Assembly (NCBI GenBank): GCA_031396505.1
Contig: JANNKX010000260.1
Location: 1 to 8,756, forward strand
Source of the DNA: JAAFHS01 sp031396505
GTDB taxonomy: Bacteria; Pseudomonadota; Alphaproteobacteria; Rhodobacterales; Rhodobacteraceae
Direction: 5' to 3'
Length of the DNA stretch: 8,756 bases
This document shows, piece after piece, positions 1-6,826 of this stretch (position 1 is the first letter of the stretch; every line of letters starts with the position of its first letter). Both the position numbers and the translations under genes were made by a program. Below the pieces are notes generated by a model. The model saw only the letters and a list, made by a program, of their open reading frames with translations, had not been told where the DNA came from and ran no database searches.

Positions 1-40
<40 letters not shown>

Positions 41-50
41 CCCAAAGCCA

Positions 51-1370
51 TCAGCGCGCGATGTTTTCTTCGCGCACAAACATGTTGCCCCAGGCCTTGT
101 CGATCATTTCCGGCGTCATCTGATACGGGATGCCTTCAAATTCGCACATCGCGATCATCTGATCGATCAGGTAGGTCGGCTGATAGTTCGCAAAGTTCAT
201 CTTGATTGTGGGATATTTCACCTTCAGCAGATGCATCAGCGTGCGTTCATCCAGCGGCATCTTTTTCTTCTTTGCGACCATCGCGAAGATTTTCAGGAAC
301 ATTTCCTGACTTGGTCCATCAATCTTGATCTTGAAGAAAATCCGCCGCAGGGCTGCGCCGTCGAAGATTTCATTCGGGTGGAAGTTGGTCGAGAAAATCA
401 CCAGCGTATCAAACGGCGTCGTAAACTTTTCGCCCGATTGCAGCGCCAGAATGTCATGGCCTTCTTCCAAGGGCACGATCCAGCGGTTGACGATCTTTTG
501 CGGCGGTTCGGCCTGGCGACCCAAGTCGTCGATGATGAAGATGCCACCGGTGGATTTCAACTGCAACGGCGCCTGATAGGTGCGTGCCGTCGGGTTATAC
601 GTCAGATCGAGCATATCGAGCGACAGTTCACCCCCCGTAATCACCGTCGGGCGTTCGCAATAGACATAGCGCGCATCATAGCGGTTTGATGTGCGGCGCA
701 ACACGTTGGGGTCATCCACAGCGTCGGTTGCGGCCTTGTGCACGATCGGGTCATAGACCGTGATGACCTGCCCCGAATATTCCAATGACCGCGGGATATA
801 GACCTTGTCACCAAGGGCCGTGCGCAACCCGTTCGAGATGGACGATTTTCCGTTGCCGGGCGGGCCATACATCAGGATCGACCGGCCGGAGGTGACGGCA
901 GGGCCAAGGTTATCAATCAGATCATCGGGCAGGATCAGGTGCCCCATCCCCGACAACAATTGTGGGCGCGTCAGGCGGATGTCGCGCACGGACTGGCGTT
1001 TGACCTGTTCCTTGAACGCGTTCAGCGGGATCGGCATTGCGCCGTAGTATTCCGACTGCGACAGCGCATCCAAGGCGCGGGCCTTGCCTGCTTCGGTCAG
1101 CTGGTAGCCCATCTCGTTGCCGGATGTGGCGTGCAGTGTCCCCGTTGCCTCCAGCAGGCGTTGGGTACGGGCAAGGTCGACCAGTTCCTGCGTCAGCATG
1201 ACGGGCAGGCAGATCACGCGCGAGATCTGGGTGACCAGATCAAGGTTCATGCGGAACATGGTTTTCAGCAGGATATCCCGCATCATCACCATGGAAATGC
1301 CGACCTCGGACAAGGTTTTTGGGGTCGGCGGTTGGACGACGCCATTTGTCGGCGTTGCTTGCATGTTCAT
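51..1370 (-). CDS. AAA+ family ATPase at the end of the tad operon
   Basis: This 439-residue protein has a clear AAA+ core. The P-loop GPPGNGKS is at residues 169-176, Walker B IFIIDD at 277-282, a sensor-1 Asn in IFSTN at N329, and Arg residues in ALRRIF (342-343) that could be an arginine finger or sensor 2. Residues 60-105 look like a small winged-helix fold ending in GYQLTEAGKARAL. I see no signal peptide or membrane segment, so it is probably cytoplasmic. ATG at 1370 has AGGG six bases upstream; a second in-frame ATG is two codons later. The gene follows cpaA by 55 bases. The Walker B glutamate is replaced by Asp (D282). ATPases of this kind are often found at the end of Rhodobacterales tad loci, to my knowledge without an assigned role; a chaperone or remodelling function for the pilus machine is inference. 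The fold is secure, the function unknown. Confidence 0.9.
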   Translation of the reverse strand: MNMQATPTNGVVQPPTPKTLSEVGISMVMMRDILLKTMFRMNLDLVTQISRVICLPVMLTQELVDLARTQRLLEATGTLHATSGNEMGYQLTEAGKARALDALSQSEYYGAMPIPLNAFKEQVKRQSVRDIRLTRPQLLSGMGHLILPDDLIDNLGPAVTSGRSILMYGPPGNGKSSISNGLRTALGDKVYIPRSLEYSGQVITVYDPIVHKAATDAVDDPNVLRRTSNRYDARYVYCERPTVITGGELSLDMLDLTYNPTARTYQAPLQLKSTGGIFIIDDLGRQAEPPQKIVNRWIVPLEEGHDILALQSGEKFTTPFDTLVIFSTNFHPNEIFDGAALRRIFFKIKIDGPSQEMFLKIFAMVAKKKKMPLDERTLMHLLKVKYPTIKMNFANYQPTYLIDQMIAMCEFEGIPYQMTPEMIDKAWGNMFVREENIAR

Positions 1371-1425
1371 CGGGCACCCTCTGCGCAGCCAAATTAAGGC
1401 TGAAAGAAGGCCGGGTTACCCCGAA
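1371..1425 (-). other. Intercistronic gap with two small hairpins
   Basis: This is the longest gap inside the gene series (55 bases). Read on the minus strand, a short GC stem CGGG/CCCG closing a GTAA tetraloop of GNRA type (1412-1423) comes just after the cpaA stop. It is followed by a second stem CAGCC/GGCTG with a seven-base AT-rich loop (1386-1402), and then the AGGG ribosome-binding site of the ATPase gene. Neither stem is followed by a T run, so they do not look like terminators. They may be mRNA-processing or stability elements; the stems are short and could be chance. Confidence 0.35.
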
Positions 1426-1929
1426 TCACTCAACAATCAGCCGCCAAAGCAGATAAAAGACCAGCATTCCGGCAAGAGTGAGGCCCATCGGGAACTTTTT
1501 GTTGCTCCAGCTTGCCCAAGCCGGAACTGTGGCCCGAAAAGGTGTAATCATGCGCGCCAGTCGGTGTGCAGTGAAGGCGCCAAGCAAGCATGCGGCCATC
1601 AGGGCCATCACCAGACGGGGGTCCGCGCCGACAAAAAATGGCGCCATTACGGCACCGAACTTTGCGTCGCCGGCACCGATAAGGCCGGCTGCATTGGCAA
1701 TGAACCCCGCCGCCATGGTCATGCCCGCCAGTGCAAAGCCCCAGCCCCACATGGGCCAGTCCATCATGCCTGCGATGGCCATGCCGCCCCCCAGCACAAG
1801 CCAGACCAGCCCAAGGGCAATCACCGCTTTGTTCGGGATTTTCATTGTGGCCATGTCGGACCATGCCACCCAAACGCAAACCGCCAGAACGAAGGGCGCG
1901 AAAACGATCGCCTGCGAAAACGACAGCAT
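1426..1929 (-). CDS. cpaA: Prepilin peptidase (A24 family, CpaA/TadV type)
   Basis: This is a 167-residue polytopic inner-membrane aspartyl protease of the A24 family. It is expected to cleave the leader peptide of Flp-type prepilin and of pseudopilins. The two catalytic aspartates are visible: D25 in SDMATMKIPN, and D88 in GAGDAK, the family's GxGD motif. Hydrophobic stretches lie at about 7-24, 35-56, 62-84, 92-122 and 148-165. Like other Tad peptidases it is short and has only the protease core, without the N-terminal cysteine-rich methyltransferase domain of PilD. The ATG is three bases after the TGA of the upstream TPR gene, with GAGG inside the end of that gene as ribosome-binding site, so translation is probably coupled. 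Confidence 0.93.
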   Translation of the reverse strand: MLSFSQAIVFAPFVLAVCVWVAWSDMATMKIPNKAVIALGLVWLVLGGGMAIAGMMDWPMWGWGFALAGMTMAAGFIANAAGLIGAGDAKFGAVMAPFFVGADPRLVMALMAACLLGAFTAHRLARMITPFRATVPAWASWSNKKFPMGLTLAGMLVFYLLWRLIVE

Positions 1930-1932
1930 GGA

Positions 1933-2781
1933 TCAGGCCTCAAGCGCTGCGAGGCTGCGGGTCGCGGCCTCGAAATGTTGTGGGTGGGTTTCTATGGCCT
2001 CGCCCAGCAGGGCCTTGCCCACCGATACATCGCCTTGTTTGATGGCCGTCAACGCGATGGAATACAGCAGTTCGGCGCGTTCAATCTGCGTCATCTGCAC
2101 CACGGGCAGATCGTATTTGTGCTGCGCGCCGCGTGCCAGAACCAGGTTGTTCTTGGCCGTGAACAGGTTGGGATCATAGGTCAGCGACTGCACGAACAAC
2201 CGTTCCGCGCCCGCATAATCCTGCCGCGACAATTTGGAAAAGCCCCAGTTGTTCAACACGCCTGCAGGCGTTGTCGTAAGCCCTGCCGCGATTTCGTAAA
2301 AGCTGTCGGCCTTGTCCCATTTCTGCTTGCTGTCGGCGACCATCGCCTCAAGCCGGTAGCGATCAAACGTTTCATGGGTGGGGGGGATTTCTGACAGCGT
2401 CGCCTCGGCCCGGTCCCATTCGTTGGTGCGGATAAACGCATCGGCCAGCGCGACCTTGTCATCCGGGATCGTTTCGGGGCTTTGCGTGATCGCGGTCAGG
2501 ATTGCAATCGCTTCGGTCGGTTTGCCTGCGCGGATCAGCGATTTTGCCAGACCGCGTTTCAGGTCGATCCGGTCGGGATTGTCATTGGAGGCGCGTTGAA
2601 AATAGGCCACCGCCTCGTCCGGGTCGCCCGCCGTGAGGTAGAGATCATTCAGGTTGGATTCGTCGATGACATTCAGGCCCTGCACGGCGCGCTGTACTTC
2701 GGCGTCGGAATTTCCCGCACCGCAGGCGGAAAGCATGGCTGCACTGCCCATCAGCAGGGCTGTTAAAACCGGGTGGCGCAT
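1933..2781 (-). CDS. TPR lipoprotein of the tad locus (second of two)
   Basis: This 282-residue protein has a lipoprotein signal peptide: a basic start (MRH), a hydrophobic core and the lipobox LSAC with C20 as the lipidated residue. Gly at +2 fits outer-membrane sorting by the E. coli Lol rule. The rest is helical tetratricopeptide repeat. Recognisable units lie at about 40-70 (GDPDEAVAYFQRA), 73-103 (AGKPTEAIAIL), 109-132, 174-205 (DYAGAERLF) and 236-268. TPR lipoproteins of the TadD type help to assemble or place the secretin in the outer membrane, and that is the likely role here. ATG at 2781 has AAGGA seven bases upstream. It follows a shorter TPR lipoprotein gene by 42 bases. Its length is closer to classical TadD than that of its neighbour, so either could be the functional TadD. 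Confidence 0.88.
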   Translation of the reverse strand: MRHPVLTALLMGSAAMLSACGAGNSDAEVQRAVQGLNVIDESNLNDLYLTAGDPDEAVAYFQRASNDNPDRIDLKRGLAKSLIRAGKPTEAIAILTAITQSPETIPDDKVALADAFIRTNEWDRAEATLSEIPPTHETFDRYRLEAMVADSKQKWDKADSFYEIAAGLTTTPAGVLNNWGFSKLSRQDYAGAERLFVQSLTYDPNLFTAKNNLVLARGAQHKYDLPVVQMTQIERAELLYSIALTAIKQGDVSVGKALLGEAIETHPQHFEAATRSLAALEA

Positions 2782-2823
2782 TTTCGCGTCCTTTTGGCTG
2801 CTCGTGTTCTGCTTTCATCGCAC

Positions 2824-3363
2824 CTACAGCTCGGTCAGAAGCTCGTATTGCCCCTGTCCGCGCCGCACGAGCGACATCGTCGGTTCATCTTGGGGATCAG
2901 AATAGACCACGCCTTCGGTTCGCGCGATAGCCAGACGCAGATTTTCGCGGATGGAGTCAGATTCGCCACTATCAACGGCGAAAGCTTGCTGAAAGGTGAT
3001 CCGCGCCTCGCCGAATTTGCCCTGTTCCATCAGAACCACGCCGAGATTGTTCAATGCGGGGGCAAAATTCGGGTCGGTTTCGACCGCGCGGCGCAGGATC
3101 TGTTCGGCCTGTCCCAGCCGCCCAAGGGCCAGATTGGCGGATCCGATGGCCGACAGCACGTCGACATTCACACCCTGTTCGGACGCCGCACGCAAATAGG
3201 CCTTCAGCGCCAGTTCCGCCTCGCCTGCGGCCATCAGGCGGTGCCCGACAAGCAACCCGTCAACCCCTTCGCCGCGCGCGTCCACACCGAAGGGTGTATT
3301 GCGCGCAACGCCGCCCGTGGACCCACAGGCGGCGAGAAGGCTTGCGCCGATCAACAGATGCAC
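2824..3363 (-). CDS. tadD: Short TPR lipoprotein, TadD-like (GTG start)
   Basis: This 179-residue protein lies directly after tadC, the usual place of tadD, and the symbol rests on that position. The lipobox is LAAC with C13, followed by Gly. TPR-like helices lie at about 35-66, 67-99 and 101-134; the clearest is APALNNLGVVLMEQGKFGEA. The only usual start codon that keeps the lipobox is GTG at 3363; no ATG lies upstream in frame, and the next internal Met would remove the signal peptide. The resulting signal is very short and lacks a basic N-terminal residue, and the Shine-Dalgarno is weak. A non-standard upstream start such as CTG at 3378, which would add GluN, His and a preceding Arg-poor segment, is possible but unproven. 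The gene begins 26 bases after the tadC stop. The TPR lipoprotein call is good; the exact start is less sure. Confidence 0.82.
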   Translation of the reverse strand: MHLLIGASLLAACGSTGGVARNTPFGVDARGEGVDGLLVGHRLMAAGEAELALKAYLRAASEQGVNVDVLSAIGSANLALGRLGQAEQILRRAVETDPNFAPALNNLGVVLMEQGKFGEARITFQQAFAVDSGESDSIRENLRLAIARTEGVVYSDPQDEPTMSLVRRGQGQYELLTEL

Positions 3364-3389
3364 ACACCAGTGTTGCAGTCTAAAACCTA

Positions 3390-4367
3390 TTAGCCAAACG
3401 CAGTTGCGATGCCATGCAGCGAAGGGCCAATCAGAATGAGAAGCAACGCTGGCACGGTAAACAGCATAGTGCCCAGTGTTAGCTTGGTTGGCAACTTGTT
3501 TGCCTTTTCTTCCGCCCGCATCACACGCTTGTCACGCATTTCGGCAGAATAGACACGCAGCGCCTCGGCGATCGAGGTACCAAAGGTTGCCGACTGGATC
3601 AGCGTCGTAACGAAGGATGACACATCCGCAATTCCAACGCGTTCTGACATGTCTTTCAACACCATGACACGCTCTTTGCCTGCCTTGACCTCGTTCGATA
3701 CCATGTCGAACTCTTCGGCCAGTGCCGGGTAGCCGGACTTGGTTTCCTTGGCGACCCGGATGATCGACTGGTCCAGCGATTGCCCTGCCTCAACACAGAC
3801 CAGCATCATGTCCAGCGCATCCGGGAAACCCTGCACGATTTCGGTCTGGCGTTTGGTCAGGCGGCTGTTGACCCAGTACTGGGGCAGGTAGTACCCCATG
3901 CCGCCGGGCACGATCGTCCAAAGGATCAACGATTGCGTCGACAGCTCCACCCCCGACGTCAGCGATGTGACCAGCGAATAGATGACGCCCATGGTCAGAA
4001 ACCCGATGCCAAGGACGAATTGCGAAAAGTGAAACATGCGGACGGCGTTCTTTGACCGGTATCCCGCGCGCAGCATTTTCAACCGTGCGGCCGAAAGTTG
4101 TTCGGCATTCTGTGGTTCCAGAAAACCTGCAAACCGTTCCAGTTTATCGGTCTTTTCCGCCCGGCGCAGTGTGGCCGTCTTGCCCGCTGCGGCACCTGCG
4201 TCTGTCCGTTGCACCCGGATGCGGGCAAATTCGTCCGGCTTTTTCTTCAGCATGGTTGGCAGTGCGATCACGATCAGCACGATGCCCAAACCACCCACCA
4301 GCAACAGCGGGGCCAGATCACCCAGATTGTCTGTCAGAAACGTGTTCAGATCGTTCAACATGGTCAT
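3390..4367 (-). CDS. tadC: Tad pilus inner-membrane platform protein TadC
   Basis: This 325-residue protein has the type II secretion F (GspF-like) domain. It partners TadB to form the inner-membrane platform on which the motor ATPase CpaF acts. The conserved cytoplasmic helical region starts near residue 178, with FPDALDMMLVCVEAGQSLD (181-199) and later GTSIAEALRVYSAEMR (263-278). Transmembrane segments are at about 18-39, 114-134, 145-163 and 296-320. A charged stretch follows the first segment (KKKPDEFARIRVQR). ATG at 4367 lies nine bases after the tadB TAA. The AAGGGG ribosome-binding site overlaps that stop codon, suggesting translational coupling; a second in-frame ATG two codons later has wider spacing. 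Order after tadB and length support TadC. Confidence 0.95.
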   Translation of the reverse strand: MTMLNDLNTFLTDNLGDLAPLLLVGGLGIVLIVIALPTMLKKKPDEFARIRVQRTDAGAAAGKTATLRRAEKTDKLERFAGFLEPQNAEQLSAARLKMLRAGYRSKNAVRMFHFSQFVLGIGFLTMGVIYSLVTSLTSGVELSTQSLILWTIVPGGMGYYLPQYWVNSRLTKRQTEIVQGFPDALDMMLVCVEAGQSLDQSIIRVAKETKSGYPALAEEFDMVSNEVKAGKERVMVLKDMSERVGIADVSSFVTTLIQSATFGTSIAEALRVYSAEMRDKRVMRAEEKANKLPTKLTLGTMLFTVPALLLILIGPSLHGIATAFG

Positions 4368-4376
4368 TGTGCCCCT

Positions 4377-5345
4377 TTAGACTTTGATGTTCACCATCAT
4401 CTTCATGAAGATGATGTTGATGGTCAGTAGCACGCCCACAATCAGGCAGGCCGGAATGAACGCCGAGGTATCGGATACCGCATCATAGTAGTCAGGCTTG
4501 ATGATCAGGATCAGTGCAAGCGCGCCCAGCGGGAAGAACGACAGGAACATGCCCGACCATTTTGCCTCGGCGGTGATGGCCTTTACGCGGCGGAACAGTT
4601 TGAACCGCGCGCGCACCACCTTTGCCAGACCATCCAGAATTTCGGCAAGGTTACCGCCTGATTGCTGCTGGATCGTCACAGCCACGGCCAGGAAGCGCAA
4701 ATCCTGACTGTCCATCCGTTCGGCAAAGGCTTTCAGACTGTCCGAGATATTGCGGCCATAGGCCGCCTCGTCCGAGATCATACCGAACTCCGTGCCCAGC
4801 GGATCGGACACTTCTTTTGCGACGATACCGATTGCCGCCGAAAACGGATGACCTACCCGCAGCGACCGCACCATCAATTCCACCGCATCGGGGAGTTGTT
4901 CTTCCAACAGTGCCATGCGTTTCTTGGCCTTGCCGTTGACCCAGAAATAGACGCCCCCAACCCCCATGCCGACGGCAAGCGCGATGCGGATCGGCTGGGA
5001 CGCCGATGTGCCGATGGTCAGCCCCAGATAGGCAAAGACCGTTACCAACCCCATCACCCCGATCAGCGCCTTGGGCGAAAAAGCGATATTGGCCTTTTGC
5101 GCCTTGGACGCGAGGATGGAATAAAGCGGAATCCCGCGCGAGGTCAGATGCTGGCTCATTTCCTTGCGGAGTTGTTCCAGAACCTGTTCGCGGTTGCCGT
5201 TCTTTTCCAGCAGCGCCAGCCGGCGGCTGATACGGTTGTTCAGACTGATCGATTTCCCGAAGGCCGTAAGGTAGATGCCTTCAACCAGCACCACCACGGC
5301 GACGAAGATCAGGACATAGATGATGGGTGCTGCACTCAGTTCCAT
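4377..5345 (-). CDS. tadB: Tad pilus inner-membrane platform protein TadB
   Basis: This 322-residue protein has a type II secretion F domain and is the partner of TadC in the pilus assembly platform. Typical TadB motifs are LPDAVELMVRSLRVGHPFSA (151-170) and QSGGNLAEILDGLAKVVRAR (228-247). Transmembrane segments are at about 7-28, 93-112, 119-137, 264-283 and 296-316. A charged cytoplasmic stretch between residues 37 and 85 links the first two. ATG at 5345 follows the cpaF TGA by eight bases, and the GAGGA ribosome-binding site includes part of that stop, pointing to coupled translation. The last codons contain a 22-bp perfect palindrome, described separately. The assignment is firm from motifs and gene order. 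Confidence 0.95.
   Translation of the reverse strand: MELSAAPIIYVLIFVAVVVLVEGIYLTAFGKSISLNNRISRRLALLEKNGNREQVLEQLRKEMSQHLTSRGIPLYSILASKAQKANIAFSPKALIGVMGLVTVFAYLGLTIGTSASQPIRIALAVGMGVGGVYFWVNGKAKKRMALLEEQLPDAVELMVRSLRVGHPFSAAIGIVAKEVSDPLGTEFGMISDEAAYGRNISDSLKAFAERMDSQDLRFLAVAVTIQQQSGGNLAEILDGLAKVVRARFKLFRRVKAITAEAKWSGMFLSFFPLGALALILIIKPDYYDAVSDTSAFIPACLIVGVLLTINIIFMKMMVNIKV
4391..4420. repeat. 22-bp perfect palindrome at the 3' end of tadB
   Basis: Positions 4395-4416 form a perfect palindrome, CATCATCTTCA followed by its exact reverse complement. Beyond one mismatched pair, three more bases pair on each side (TCA at 4391-4393 with TGA at 4418-4420). In the mRNA it can fold as a nine-base-pair stem with a CATG loop plus a three-pair lower stem. 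It lies in codons for the C-terminal IIFMKMM segment of TadB, ending 12 bases before the TAA, and just upstream of the tadC ribosome-binding site. It may act in mRNA stability or in tadC translation, or be a by-product of the Met/Ile/Lys codons. Confidence 0.7.
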
Positions 5346-5353
5346 GATGATCC

Positions 5354-6799
5354 TCAGATGATCGGTTCGTAGATGGATGCAGGCAGCTCAAAGCCCCACT
5401 GCTTGAATCGTTCGGAGTAGTGCGACCGCACGCCTGTCGCATTGAACCGCCCGATGATCTTGCCGTCCGGGGCAAGGCCCAGACGTTCGTAGCGGAAGAT
5501 TTCCTGCATCGAGATCACATCGCCCTCCATGCCGGTGATTTCGGTGATGGACACCATGCGGCGCGAGCCGTCCTGCAAGCGCGAGGCCTGCACGATCAGG
5601 TTCACAGCCGACGCGATCTGCGCGCGCACGGCCTTCAGCGGCATCTCGATCCCGGCCATGGCAACCATGTTTTCCAGACGGCTGATACCATCGCGCGCGT
5701 TGTTAGCGTGGATCGTGGTCATCGATCCATCGTGGCCGGTGTTCATCGCCTGCAACATGTCGATGACTTCCTCACCACGGGTTTCCCCCACGATGATCCG
5801 GTCCGGGCGCATCCGCAGGGCGTTGCGCAAACAATCCCGCTGCGTGACGGCACCCTTGCCTTCGACGTTCGCGGGGCGGCTTTCCATCCGGCCCACATGC
5901 ACCTGTTGCAACTGCAATTCGGCGGTGTCTTCGATGGTCAGCACGCGTTCTGTATTGTCGATAAAGGATGACAGCGCGTTCAGCGTGGTGGTTTTGCCCG
6001 AACCCGTACCACCCGACACGATGATGTTCAGACGGCACGAGACGGCGGCCTGCAGATAGGCGGCCATTTCTTCGGTAAACGCGCCGAACTTGACCAGATC
6101 GTTGATCGCCAGTTTCTCTTTCTTGAATTTCCGAATGGAAACAAGGCTGCCATCCACGGCAACTGGCGGCACCATCGCGTTGAAACGCGAACCATCGGCC
6201 AGACGGGCGTCGACGTAAGGGTTGCTTTCGTCCACCCGGCGGCCCACAGCCGACACGATTTTGTCGATGATGCGCAGCAGGTGGCGTTCGTCCTTGAAGG
6301 TGATATCGGTCAGCGTCAGCTTGCCGCCGCGTTCGATAAAGATGCGATGCGGGCCATTGACCAGAATATCGTTGACCGTGTCATCTTTCAGCAACGGTTC
6401 CAGCGGGCCCAGACCCATAACCTCGTCATACAATTCCTGGTTCAGGGTCAGTCGGTCTTCCTTGTTCAGGGCGACCGACATCTCGTCCAGGGCCTCGGAT
6501 ACGATGGCCTGAATTTCCTGTTTCAGGCTGACTTCGGAGGCCTTTTCAAGGGCGGCGAGGTTCAGGTTATCCAGCAGCCGCTTGTGAAGTTCGACCTTCA
6601 ACTCCATCAGGCGGTCTTTGCGTTTCTTTTCCTTGTCCGCAGCAACAGCATCGGCAGGTGCACGGGGGGCAGGGGTGGCGGGCGTTGGTGTTGTTGCGCG
6701 CACGGATGCGGCATTGACCGGTGCCTTGGCCGTCGCAGGCCCCACGGGAGCCAGGGCTGGGCGCGCGTTTTCGGCGTCTTTCTTAAAGCGGCTGAACAT
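5354..6799 (-). CDS. cpaF: Tad pilus assembly ATPase CpaF (TadA)
   Basis: This 481-residue cytoplasmic hexameric motor ATPase of the type II/IV secretion superfamily supplies energy for pilus extension (in some Tad systems also retraction). Residues 1-60 form an Ala/Pro-rich flexible linker ending in a highly charged stretch (ADKEKKRKDR), and an N-terminal helical domain runs to about 140. The catalytic domain shows Walker A GGTGSGKT (263-270), the Asp box LTIEDTAEL (288-295 region), Walker B RPDRIIVGETRGEE (331-344) and the His box GHDGSMTTIHANN (355-367). All key residues are intact, and the length is normal for the family. ATG at 6799 has GAGGAA about nine bases upstream and lies 27 bases after the cpaE stop. 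It is followed directly by tadB, the usual order. Confidence 0.97.
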   Translation of the reverse strand: MFSRFKKDAENARPALAPVGPATAKAPVNAASVRATTPTPATPAPRAPADAVAADKEKKRKDRLMELKVELHKRLLDNLNLAALEKASEVSLKQEIQAIVSEALDEMSVALNKEDRLTLNQELYDEVMGLGPLEPLLKDDTVNDILVNGPHRIFIERGGKLTLTDITFKDERHLLRIIDKIVSAVGRRVDESNPYVDARLADGSRFNAMVPPVAVDGSLVSIRKFKKEKLAINDLVKFGAFTEEMAAYLQAAVSCRLNIIVSGGTGSGKTTTLNALSSFIDNTERVLTIEDTAELQLQQVHVGRMESRPANVEGKGAVTQRDCLRNALRMRPDRIIVGETRGEEVIDMLQAMNTGHDGSMTTIHANNARDGISRLENMVAMAGIEMPLKAVRAQIASAVNLIVQASRLQDGSRRMVSITEITGMEGDVISMQEIFRYERLGLAPDGKIIGRFNATGVRSHYSERFKQWGFELPASIYEPII

Positions 6800-6826
6800 C
6801 TTGTCGTTCCTCTTTGATGACCCGGA

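Noticed and set aside
1117..2394. Long plus-strand open frame (425 codons) antisense to the TPR, cpaA and ATPase genes
   Set aside because: It crosses three well-supported minus-strand genes. The product is rich in His, Arg, Gln and Cys with no domain, as expected from the antisense of GC-biased codons.
4662..5372. Plus-strand open frame of 236 codons antisense to tadB
   Set aside because: Shadow frame with low-quality composition and no recognisable motif; tadB on the other strand has clear T2SSF motifs.
6601..6799. Ala/Pro/Thr-rich repeat-like stretch at the start of cpaF
   Set aside because: It is the normal variable linker at the N-terminus of CpaF proteins, not an inserted repeat element.
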